Source: Labilibaculum sp. (GTDB lineage Bacteria; Bacteroidota; Bacteroidia; Bacteroidales; Marinifilaceae). From it: a stretch of DNA of 64,000 nucleotides. This document shows positions 9,201-15,206 of the stretch, piece by piece. Location: positions 62,001 to 126,000 of the forward strand of contig JAEINT010000011.1 of assembly GCA_016342745.1 (NCBI GenBank), in the 5' to 3' direction. The notes below the pieces were generated by a model. The model did no database searches and was not told the DNA's origin. It worked only from the letters and a program-made list of their open reading frames with translations. The translations under genes were made by a program, and so were the position numbers. The first letter of the stretch is position 1, and every line of letters starts with the position of its first letter.

Positions 9201-10786
9201 GAGTCAATTGGTGGATTCGTTACTTGAGCAAATAATTGTCTGAAATAGTTAAAAAACAATTGAGGCTTAGGTGATAATACAGGTATTGGCGCATCATTTC
9301 CCATGGATCCAACAGGTTCTTGTCCGCCTGTTGCCATTGGTAAAATAACCCTTTCAAAGTCTTCTTTACAGTAATTAAAAGTTTTCTGGCAAGTATCGAA
9401 ATGATCCCCAATATCTGAAGGTACACGTTTTTCAACGGGAATAGCCTTCAAATCCAAACGGTTCTCTTTCAGCCAATTTTGATAAGGATTACGATAGGTT
9501 AGTTGAGACTTTACCTCTTGATCTGGAATGATAATTCCTAATTGAGTGTCTACCAAAAGTAACTTACCTGGCTTGAGTCTTCCTTTTTCTTTAATTTCCT
9601 CTGGTTTAAATTGTTGAATTCCTACTTCAGAACCCATTACGATCATATCGTCCTGTGTAATTACATAACGAGATGGTCTAAGACCATTTCTATCTAATGT
9701 TCCACCAATGTATCTTCCATCAGAAAAAACTAAAGATGCAGGACCATCCCATGGCTCCATAAAGGTAGAGTGGTATTCATAAAATGCTTTTAAACTGTCT
9801 GGAATTGGATTTTTTTCATTCCAAGATTCTGGAACCATCATGCTTAAGGCATGTGGCAGACTTCTTCCTGTCAAGAACAAAAATTCCAATACATTATCGA
9901 AAGATGCTGAATCACTTTTGTTTGGCTCTACAACAGGGAATAATTTCTTGATATCATCTCCATACATCTCTGATTTTAGCAAAGATTCACGAGCTTGCAT
10001 CCACAATCGGTTTCCTTTAATCGTGTTGATTTCACCATTGTGAGCAACAATTCGAAACGGTTGGGCCAAATCCCATGAAGGAAAAGTATTTGTACTAAAA
10101 CGGGAGTGAACCATTGCAATGGCACTTTCCATACGAGAATCTTGCAAATCTCCGTAATATTTTCCCAATTGATCACTGGCAAACATTCCTTTGTATACAA
10201 GAACTTTAGAAGAAAGACTTGGGAGATAAAACATCTCTTTTTCCTTCATTTTAGTTGCGCGAATATAGCTTTCAGCTTGTTTTCTTGCCAAATAGAGTCT
10301 TCTCTCCAAATCATCCTGTTCGTAATTACCGCCAACAAATATTTGCTTAATTACAGGTTCAGATTCTCTTGCAATTTCCCCAATTGCGCTAGTGTCAGTA
10401 GGCACGTCACGTAATTGAAGAAATTCCAATCCTTCTTCTTCAAGTATTTGAATCAATACTTCAATACAGAATTTTTCTTCGGTTTCGTCTGTTGGTAAGA
10501 AAATTAAACCAGTACCATATCTTCCAGGTAAGGGTAATTTAATTCCAATTTTCTTGTAGAAATTATGAGGCAACTGCATTAGAATACCAGCTCCGTCTCC
10601 ACTAACATTATCAGCACCACGAGCTCCTCTGTGCTCCATATTGCATAGAACCTCCAGTCCGCGAGTAATAATCTCGAAAGATTTCTTTCCTTTAATGTTG
10701 GCTACAAAGCCAATTCCACAATTGTCATGTTCGTTCGCAGGGTCGTAAAGACCCTGTTGTTTTGGTCTAAGGTTTCGCATAGGCAA
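6260..10786 (-). CDS. gltB: Glutamate synthase large subunit
   Basis: 1508 residues, the full length for bacterial GltB. It makes two glutamates from glutamine and 2-oxoglutarate. After a 22-residue propeptide, Cys23 (in NEHDNCGIGFV) would become the N-terminal nucleophile of the class II glutaminase domain. The central region is followed by the FMN-binding synthase barrel (HHDIYSIEDLAQLIYDLK) and a 3Fe-4S motif with Cys1120, Cys1126 and Cys1131 in CVMMRKCHLNTCPVG. The C-terminal part is the GXGXG beta-helix (GDHGCEYMTGG). A start two codons later (MRNLRPK) is possible. It is first in the gltBD operon, with a promoter candidate about 180 bp upstream. Confidence 0.97.
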   Translation of the reverse strand: MPMRNLRPKQQGLYDPANEHDNCGIGFVANIKGKKSFEIITRGLEVLCNMEHRGARGADNVSGDGAGILMQLPHNFYKKIGIKLPLPGRYGTGLIFLPTDETEEKFCIEVLIQILEEEGLEFLQLRDVPTDTSAIGEIARESEPVIKQIFVGGNYEQDDLERRLYLARKQAESYIRATKMKEKEMFYLPSLSSKVLVYKGMFASDQLGKYYGDLQDSRMESAIAMVHSRFSTNTFPSWDLAQPFRIVAHNGEINTIKGNRLWMQARESLLKSEMYGDDIKKLFPVVEPNKSDSASFDNVLEFLFLTGRSLPHALSMMVPESWNEKNPIPDSLKAFYEYHSTFMEPWDGPASLVFSDGRYIGGTLDRNGLRPSRYVITQDDMIVMGSEVGIQQFKPEEIKEKGRLKPGKLLLVDTQLGIIIPDQEVKSQLTYRNPYQNWLKENRLDLKAIPVEKRVPSDIGDHFDTCQKTFNYCKEDFERVILPMATGGQEPVGSMGNDAPIPVLSPKPQLFFNYFRQLFAQVTNPPIDSIRENLVMDLTNYIGAVQKNLLDETPQHCKLIRFKSPLITNTDLGKIKKLKHEEFRHTSIDILFKASQNGQGLENSLDNICELAEKAVDEQKNYIILTDRNVSESMAPIPVLLAVAAVHHHLIKKRKRMQIGLVVETGEAREVNHFALLIAFGASVINPYMSYAVIDKLVKDGRISLEYKTARKNYIKAVDKGLLKVMSKMGISTIGSYLGAQIYESLGVSKEVIDKYFTGTVSRIEGIGLKEISEEVLCHHTKAYSEENPFDNQDLLNNNGTIHYRKNGEPHSWNPESIGLLQWATRTNSYAKFKEYSTIVNKETETPTFLRGFFNYKKNPIDISEVEPVENIMKRFCTGAMSYGSISKEAHEALAIAMNKIGGRSNTGEGGESAKRFYSSARSSIKQIASGRFGVNTEYLVNADELQIKVAQGAKPGEGGQLPGFKVDKIIAKLRNSTPGITLISPPPHHDIYSIEDLAQLIYDLKNVNPTACVSVKLVSESGVGTVAAGVAKANADLIVIAGSEGGTGASPLSSIKNTGLPVELGLAEAQQTLVMNDLRGRIKLQTDGQLKTGKDIVSMALLGAEEFGFATSALVVLGCVMMRKCHLNTCPVGIATQNKELREKFLGRSEWLVNYFTFLGEECRELMAELGISKFDDLVGRSDLLEKKANITNWKAKTVSIDNLIHLPKTDGHTICGANATIKSIGTVLDHDLIKQSEKALHDGEKVWIDKKITNTDRTTGAMLSGKVALMKPKRVLEDDTIHCRFRGSAGQSFGAFLEKGITFRLVGDSNDYFGKGLSGGKIVVYPSTKSKFKPEEQIVIGNTALYGATSGSAYIRGMAGERFCVRNSGAVAVVEGVGDHGCEYMTGGRVVILGATGRNFAAGMSGGIAYVLNMEDRLDYFCNKSLVSLEPVEHLQDVHELQGMIHEHLLLTQSSVASKILTHWEEYLPHFVKVIPYEYKKVLEEKKLKKIRKKLKQAQSQTEVHE

Positions 10787-11181
10787 TTTTTAGTGCGAAG
10801 CCAGAAGTGATTTTGTCTTTTGAATAAGGACATAAAAAATGTATAGAAATCCCCAGTTCTATATAAATCGTAACGACACAATAAAGAATCCGATTGTCGT
10901 TGTCCCATAAGAAACACCCAGAAAATGGAGGTGATATTTTTTTTGCTTGTCTAATCCGTTGCTACAAATATAAACGAAAAAAAACCAGACCTGCAAGTAT
11001 TATTGTTAAGTTTAGTGTCGAAAACGTTTGTAATGTGAAAAAAACATGATAAAAATCATTGCAAAGGTTTTCGTGATATTCAGGCCTTTATAAAAATAGG
11101 ACAATTATATCTGATTAAGAAATATGAAAATAGCTCTCGTTAAATTATGTTTAATATCAATATGAATGTAAGATGTCTACA
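10787..11181. other. Intergenic region upstream of gltB
   Basis: 395 bp between gltB (minus) and the small membrane-protein gene that also reads minus. It holds the gltB promoter candidate at 10965-10997 and an untranslated leader of about 170 nt. No riboswitch-like structure or leader peptide was found by eye. Confidence 0.5.
10965..10997 (-). promoter_or_regulatory. Candidate promoter of gltBD
   Basis: On the minus strand, CTTG (10997-10994), a 21-nt spacer and TATATTTG (10972-10965) fit TTTG-N19-21-TAnnTTTG, with a perfect -7 box. Predicted start of transcription is near 10958. Confidence 0.5.
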
Positions 11182-11454
11182 TTATTTGTTTTCTGCAATA
11201 GGTTGGACTTTTAAAAATTTCAATAAAGGTTTTTCTATCCAATTTGGTAAGTACTTGCTTACTTTAGAAATAAATTGCTTTCCTAAAATATAAATAGATG
11301 AATAAAAAAATACTTTGTTTAAAATGTAAACTGACGCTGTAAATAAAATGACTTTACTAGACCCAGAAAGAAGAAAAGGTAAGGAAAGATAAAGGAAGAA
11401 AGTAATTACTGCTAAGCCCAACAACACAAATCCAACAATTTTTTTTAGCTCCAT
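11182..11454 (-). CDS. Small two-helix membrane protein (transporter-suffix-like)
   Basis: 90 residues. Two hydrophobic segments at about 8-30 and 35-60 are followed by a basic tail (GKQFISKVSKYLPNWIEKPLLKF). The pattern 'hairpin of two helices, then LGK..VSKY...' resembles the small 'transporter suffix' proteins found beside or fused to transporters; that resemblance is weak evidence. The gene stands alone between gltBD and the arginine leader with no partner transporter. No signal peptide cleavage site is visible, so it is likely an inner-membrane protein of unknown function. Confidence 0.55.
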   Translation of the reverse strand: MELKKIVGFVLLGLAVITFFLYLSLPFLLSGSSKVILFTASVYILNKVFFYSSIYILGKQFISKVSKYLPNWIEKPLLKFLKVQPIAENK

Positions 11455-11764
11455 GATAATTTAATTATAAATACTAATGACATTCTACGGCACAATCTCA
11501 AAATGGTTATTCATTTGTCTTCAATTAAATTGTTAAAAAACTATAATTGAGATGGTTTAGGATTTTGTAGTAGGAGGTGATTTCAAATTATGGACAACTT
11601 TGATTTATTCCTTTTAGTTATAAAATATAGCTTTTATAAGTTTGTTGGTGATATATTTAGGGGTATTACTGTCTTTGAATAAAAGAATTATTACGCAAAG
11701 GTTATAAATTTAAGTTGTGAGAAAATAATAATAGATTTATTAGGATTATTCCCTTTTTTGCATT
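11455..11764. other. Intergenic region before the arginine leader
   Basis: About 310 bp, very AT-rich. A short ATG ORF near 11603 has no Arg cluster and no terminator after it, so I do not count it as a leader. The arg promoter element sits at the right-hand end. Confidence 0.4.
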
Positions 11765-11772
11765 TATCTTTG
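11765..11772 (+). promoter_or_regulatory. Promoter -7 element of the arg leader/operon
   Basis: TATCTTTG is a perfect Bacteroidota -7 box (TAnnTTTG). No TTTG is seen at the expected -33 place (about 11742-11745), so the promoter may need an activator or be weak. Transcription would start near 11779, leaving about 16 nt before the first leader peptide. Confidence 0.55.
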
Positions 11773-11794
11773 TAATCAACAAATCAGAATAAGC

Positions 11795-11851
11795 ATGGAA
11801 ATGGTACAAATAATTCGACGACGACGCAATAGATCTTTATCAAAACGATAA
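11795..11851 (+). CDS. Arginine leader peptide 1 (18 aa)
   Basis: ATG GAA ATG ... TAA encodes MEMVQIIRRRRNRSLSKR. Six of 18 codons are Arg, four of them in a row at residues 8-11 (CGA CGA CGA CGC), with others at 13 and 18. The ORF starts about 16 nt after the predicted transcription start. The stop codon is immediately followed by the 5' arm of a predicted antiterminator (11852-11864), and a terminator lies at 11881-11908. The Arg run, the position and the downstream arginine operon make this a ribosome-stalling sensor of charged tRNA-Arg. There is no direct proof of translation. Confidence 0.85.
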   Translation: MEMVQIIRRRRNRSLSKR

Positions 11852-11887
11852 GGAGGAGCGTTGGTATCATTATTTTCCAAGCTTTCC
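11852..11887 (+). promoter_or_regulatory. Predicted antiterminator hairpin of unit 1
   Basis: GGAGGAGCGTTGG (11852-11864) pairs with CCAAGCTTTCC (11877-11887): eleven pairs including one G-U, two bulged G, loop of 12 nt. Its 3' arm contains the whole 5' arm of the terminator (11881-11887), so the two folds exclude each other. A ribosome sitting on the leader stop codon at 11849-11851 would cover the 5' arm; one stalled at the Arg run (11816-11827) would leave it free. Confidence 0.75.
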
Positions 11888-11908
11888 ATATCGGAAAGCC
11901 TTTTTTTT
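11881..11908 (+). terminator. Attenuator terminator 1
   Basis: GCTTTCC (11881-11887) pairs with GGAAAGC (11893-11899), 5-nt loop, followed by C and eight T (11901-11908). There is no gene other than leader peptide 1 between the promoter and this terminator. Confidence 0.9.
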
Positions 11909-11934
11909 GATTAATAATTAACAATTCAGAACAA

Positions 11935-12021
11935 ATGATTTTATTTCACAACATACGACGACGAAGATTTAGCTCTCCAATTGGAAAAGCGGTTGATGTC
12001 GTATTGTCGTGTAATCAATGA
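11935..12021 (+). CDS. Arginine leader peptide 2 (28 aa)
   Basis: ATG at 11935 to TGA at 12019-12021. It begins MILFHNIRRRRFSSPIGK, with four Arg in a row at residues 8-11 (CGA CGA CGA AGA), the same place as in leader 1. The Arg codons lie in ATACGAC (11953-11959), which can pair with GTCGTAT (11998-12004), a protector-like 1:2 hairpin. A candidate antiterminator pairs AAAAgCGGT (11985-11993, one bulge) with ACCGTTTT (12044-12051) inside the next terminator. The latter is less convincing than in unit 1. Confidence 0.8.
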   Translation: MILFHNIRRRRFSSPIGKAVDVVLSCNQ

Positions 12022-12037
12022 TTAACAACAATATTTA

Positions 12038-12071
12038 AGGCTTACCGTTTTTATCGGTAAGCCTTTTTTTT
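12038..12071 (+). terminator. Attenuator terminator 2
   Basis: AGGCTTACCG (12038-12047) pairs perfectly with CGGTAAGCCT (12055-12064), 7-nt loop, followed by a T tract to 12071. It is the strongest of the three and lies 16 bases after the stop of leader 2. Confidence 0.92.
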
Positions 12072-12093
12072 GAATAAAATTTTAGCAATAGAA

Positions 12094-12204
12094 ATGAAAC
12101 AAATTATCCATACAGAGAGTCGACGCCATTTGCGAAGTAACTGTTACCCAGGAGGGACGGATGAGCTTGCTATTTCTATTATCGAAATATCATTTACTAT
12201 ATAG
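12094..12204 (+). CDS. Arginine leader peptide 3 (36 aa)
   Basis: ATG at 12094 to TAG at 12202-12204. Residues 9-15 read SRRHLRS, so three Arg sit within five codons (CGA CGC ... CGA). The stop codon overlaps the foot of terminator 3. The Arg enrichment is weaker than in units 1 and 2, and no clear antiterminator could be drawn by eye. It is called on the repeated architecture (short ORF with Arg cluster, then terminator). A different ATG ORF (12161-12355) crosses it in another frame and is a shadow. Confidence 0.6.
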   Translation: MKQIIHTESRRHLRSNCYPGGTDELAISIIEISFTI

Positions 12205-12234
12205 CTTACTGTTCTCGGACGGTAAGCTTTTTTT
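12203..12234 (+). terminator. Attenuator terminator 3
   Basis: AGCTTACTGT (12203-12212) pairs with ACGGTAAGCT (12219-12228, one G-U pair), 6-nt loop, followed by seven T (12228-12234). The stem core GCTTAC/GTAAGC is shared with terminator 2, suggesting unit duplication. Confidence 0.9.
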
Positions 12235-12260
12235 GTATCAACTAATTAAAAATAAAAAAA

Positions 12261-12401
12261 ATGAATTTTTTCAACTCCTTAGGCTTCCGAAGACGCTGTT
12301 ATCGGGAACACAACAATCAAACCGTAAGAGCGGATTTTGTGGTAGAATTAAATAACAAATGGTTGTGCTTAACTGCTGTAGCACTTTTCTGGGAAATTTA
12401 G
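12261..12401 (+). CDS. Arginine leader peptide 4 or small coupled ORF (46 aa)
   Basis: ATG at 12261 to TAG at 12399-12401. The start MNFFNSLGFRRRCYRE has RRR at residues 10-12, Arg15, and a further Arg at 23. The stop is 16 nt before the start of the GNAT gene, so translation could be coupled. A weak hairpin (GTGCT 12365-12369 with AGCAC 12380-12384, then TTTT) lies inside the ORF; it is far poorer than terminators 1-3. It may be a fourth, decayed attenuator or an uncharacterised small protein. Confidence 0.55.
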   Translation: MNFFNSLGFRRRCYREHNNQTVRADFVVELNNKWLCLTAVALFWEI

Positions 12402-12417
12402 TAATAGTTAGATTGAA

Positions 12418-12987
12418 ATGATAGAAACATCAATGGAAATTGAACAAAAAATAAGTGTCATTGTAGCAAGCTTGAGGCATTACGAATATGCCCAGGAGAT
12501 TTGTGATATGATTGAACGTGCTGCGAAAATACGTGGTACTGGAATTGCAAAAAGGAATCCTTTGTACATCGTACAAAAAATTCAGGAAGGAAAAGCAATC
12601 ATTGCTTTTGATCAGAATAAAGTAATTGGCTTCTGTTATATAGAAACCTGGGAACATGGAAAGTACGTAGCTAATTCAGGATTAATTGTTGATCCGGAAT
12701 ATAGAGCTGTTGGTTTGGCTAAAATGATTAAAGCCAAAGCTTTTGAGTTATCTAGAAAGCGCTATCCAGAATCTAAAATATTCGGTCTTACCACAAGTCT
12801 TCCTGTAATGAAAATCAATTCTGATTTAGGATATAAACCAGTTACATTTTCGGAGTTAACCACAGACGAAACATTTTGGAAAGGTTGCAGCGGTTGCGTG
12901 AATTACGACATACTGACTAGAACCAAACAAAAAATGTGTTTGTGCACAGGAATGCTATTTGATCCCAATAAAAAGGATAAGAAATAG
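12418..12987 (+). CDS. GNAT acyltransferase, likely N-acyl(acetyl/succinyl)glutamate synthase
   Basis: 189 residues, first gene of the arginine operon. The GNAT core has the acyl-CoA loop at about 91-108 (VDPEYRAVGLAKMIKAKA, with Arg96 and Gly99). Pathway logic calls for a glutamate N-acyltransferase as step 1, and no argA or argJ is in the operon, so this gene is the obvious candidate. Bacteroides is known to use N-succinyl intermediates, so the acyl donor could be succinyl-CoA or acetyl-CoA. The C-terminus carries Cys157, Cys160, Cys174 and Cys176 (GCSGC ... MCLC), a CxxC-CxC pattern that could bind metal; this is unusual for GNAT enzymes. ATG 12418 is used; ATG 12433 is also possible. Confidence 0.75.
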   Translation: MIETSMEIEQKISVIVASLRHYEYAQEICDMIERAAKIRGTGIAKRNPLYIVQKIQEGKAIIAFDQNKVIGFCYIETWEHGKYVANSGLIVDPEYRAVGLAKMIKAKAFELSRKRYPESKIFGLTTSLPVMKINSDLGYKPVTFSELTTDETFWKGCSGCVNYDILTRTKQKMCLCTGMLFDPNKKDKK

Positions 12988-13032
12988 CAAAAGCAATTCA
13001 ATCATCAAATTAAGAAGTAAAAAAACATTACA

Positions 13033-14229
13033 ATGACATCAACAAAGAAAAAAGTAGTTTTAGCATATAGCGGAGGTTTAGATACAACATACTGTGCACT
13101 TTATTTGTCTAAGGAGTTAAACATGGATGTGTACACAGTGTTAGGTAATACAGGTGGTTTTTCGGATGAAGAGCTGCAGGATATTGAGGACAGAACCAAG
13201 CAGCTTGGGGTAATTCAGCATGCTGCTCTTGATATTACTGAAGAGTATTACGACAAATGTATCAAATACATGATTATGGGGAATGTATTGAAAAATAACA
13301 CCTACCCATTATCAGTAAGTTCAGAGAGAGCTTTTCAAGCTATGGCAATTGCTCAATATGCACATTCCATTGATGCGGACTTTATTGCACACGGTAGTAC
13401 TGGTGCTGGAAATGATCAAATTAGATTCGATTTGATCTTTAAAATAATGGCTCCTAATGCCGAGATTATTACTCCAACAAGAGATATGGAGTTGAGTAGA
13501 GAAACCGAAATCAACTACCTAAAAGAAAATGGTATTTCTGCTAATTTCGAGAAAATGCAGTATTCCATTAATGCTGGAATTTGGGGAACAAGTATTGGAG
13601 GAAAAGAAACCTTAAATTCTAGTGAGCCATTACCCGAAGAGGCTTATCCAAAACAAGTTGTTAAAACCGAATCAGAAAAGCTAAGCATTGGTTTCGAAGC
13701 AGGTGAATTGGTAAGTGTGAATGACGAAAAACTTTCACCTCTTGAAGCAATTAAGAAAATTGAAGCTATTGGTTCACAGTTTGGTATCGGTAGGGATATG
13801 CACATTGGTGATACAATAATCGGAACAAAAGGTAGAGTTGCATTCGAGGCTGCTGCCCCTTTGATGATTATTCAAGCACACCAAACCTTAGAGAAGCATA
13901 CACTTACAAAATGGCAGATGCACTGGAAAGAGCAAATTGCGAATTTCTACGGAATGCTTTTACACGAAGCGCAATATTTGGAGCCTGTAATGAGAAACAT
14001 GGAGACATTTCTTGTGGATACTCAAAAGAAGGTGACTGGAACTGCTACTTTAAAGTTAAGCCCGAAATATTTTCAGGTAGAAGGAATAACTTCTCCTAAT
14101 GATTTAATGACTGACCTGTTTGGACAGTATGGCGAAACAAATATTGGTTGGACAGCTGATGATGTAAAAGGCTTTACCAATATTTTAGCGAATTCATTGA
14201 AGATTTATTACACCGTAAACCAAGAATAA
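13033..14229 (+). CDS. argG: Argininosuccinate synthase
   Basis: 398 residues, usual length. It joins citrulline and aspartate using ATP to form argininosuccinate. The ATP pyrophosphatase loop SGGLDT is at residues 13-18 (AYSGGLDTTY). Conserved substrate-binding segments STGAGNDQIRFD and GTSIGGKE follow. It starts 45 bp after the GNAT gene and ends two bases before argC, so it is within the operon. It is cytoplasmic. Confidence 0.95.
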   Translation: MTSTKKKVVLAYSGGLDTTYCALYLSKELNMDVYTVLGNTGGFSDEELQDIEDRTKQLGVIQHAALDITEEYYDKCIKYMIMGNVLKNNTYPLSVSSERAFQAMAIAQYAHSIDADFIAHGSTGAGNDQIRFDLIFKIMAPNAEIITPTRDMELSRETEINYLKENGISANFEKMQYSINAGIWGTSIGGKETLNSSEPLPEEAYPKQVVKTESEKLSIGFEAGELVSVNDEKLSPLEAIKKIEAIGSQFGIGRDMHIGDTIIGTKGRVAFEAAAPLMIIQAHQTLEKHTLTKWQMHWKEQIANFYGMLLHEAQYLEPVMRNMETFLVDTQKKVTGTATLKLSPKYFQVEGITSPNDLMTDLFGQYGETNIGWTADDVKGFTNILANSLKIYYTVNQE

Positions 14230-14230
14230 G

Positions 14231-15196
14231 ATGGTAAATGTTGGAATTATAGGTGGAGCAGGATATACTGCTGGTGAATTGTTGCGGATTTTAATTTGGC
14301 ATCCTCAAGCGAATATTAGTTTCGTACAGAGTACGAGCCATATGGGACATCCTATAACGGATGTCCATAGAGATTTGCTAGGTGATACAGATCTTGAATT
14401 TTCCAAAGCTGATTATTCAAATACAGATGTTATTTTTATCTGTTCTGGTCATGGTAAAACGAAATTATTTCTAGAGGATAATGAATTACCTGAAGCTGTT
14501 AAAGTCATTGATTTAAGTACTGATTTTAGACCAAAGACAAATACAGAAGGTTTTGTTTACGGATTACCAGAATTGAATAAGGACGCAATTGTTAGTGCAA
14601 ATAGAATTGCTAATCCTGGATGTTTTGCGACTTGTATAGAGCTAGGTTTGTTGCCATTGGCAAAGTCTAGCAAGTTAAAAGAAGAAATTCATGTTAATGC
14701 AATTACTGGTTCTACCGGAGCAGGTCAAAATCCTACAGTAACATCTCATTTTAGTTGGAAAAACAATAATGTGTCTGTCTACAAGGCATTTACTCATCAA
14801 CACTTGGCAGAGATTACAGAAACAGTACTGCAATTACAGCCAAATTTTGAGAAGGAAATCAACTTTATTCCTGTAAGGGGAAACTTTAGTAGAGGAATTA
14901 TGGCAACCATGTATACAGATTGTGATTGGTCATTAGAAGAAGCTGTAGAGAATTATAAAAAATATTATCAAGATCATCCATTTGTTACCATTTCAAATCA
15001 AACTCCTGATGTAAAACAAGTCGTTAACACAAATAAATGTGTGTTGTACTTTGAAAAACACGGAAGTAAACTGATGATTGTGTCAGTTATTGATAATTTA
15101 TTGAAAGGTGCATCCGGACAAGCAGTACAAAATATGAACTTGCTTTTTGGGATGCCAGAAATTTTAGGTTTAGGCTTAAAGCCAATTGGATTTTAA
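14231..15196 (+). CDS. argC: N-acyl-gamma-glutamyl-phosphate reductase
   Basis: 321 residues. It reduces N-acetyl(or succinyl)-glutamyl phosphate to the semialdehyde with NADPH. The nucleotide-binding loop GGAGYTAGE is at 8-16, and the catalytic Cys131 lies in NPGCFATC. The C-terminal part has the dimerisation segment NLLKGASGQAVQNMN. It begins one base after the argG stop. The likely true start of argD is 10 bases beyond its stop. Confidence 0.96.
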   Translation: MVNVGIIGGAGYTAGELLRILIWHPQANISFVQSTSHMGHPITDVHRDLLGDTDLEFSKADYSNTDVIFICSGHGKTKLFLEDNELPEAVKVIDLSTDFRPKTNTEGFVYGLPELNKDAIVSANRIANPGCFATCIELGLLPLAKSSKLKEEIHVNAITGSTGAGQNPTVTSHFSWKNNNVSVYKAFTHQHLAEITETVLQLQPNFEKEINFIPVRGNFSRGIMATMYTDCDWSLEEAVENYKKYYQDHPFVTISNQTPDVKQVVNTNKCVLYFEKHGSKLMIVSVIDNLLKGASGQAVQNMNLLFGMPEILGLGLKPIGF

Positions 15197-15206
15197 AGAA
15201 GAAGAA

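Noticed and set aside
9976-10414. Several 60-100-codon ORFs inside gltB on both strands
   Set aside because: They are shadows of the gltB frame, with no independent start context or domain.
11603-11700. Short ATG ORF before the arg promoter as a possible fifth leader
   Set aside because: It has no Arg cluster, no terminator behind it, and lies upstream of the best promoter element.
12161-12355. 64-codon ATG ORF crossing leader units 3 and 4
   Set aside because: It runs through a strong terminator in a different frame from the Arg-rich ORFs, has no Arg run, and looks compositional.
15186-15206. TTG-started N-terminal extension of argD
   Set aside because: It overlaps argC; the ATG at 15207 gives a normal ArgD start (MKLFDVYN).
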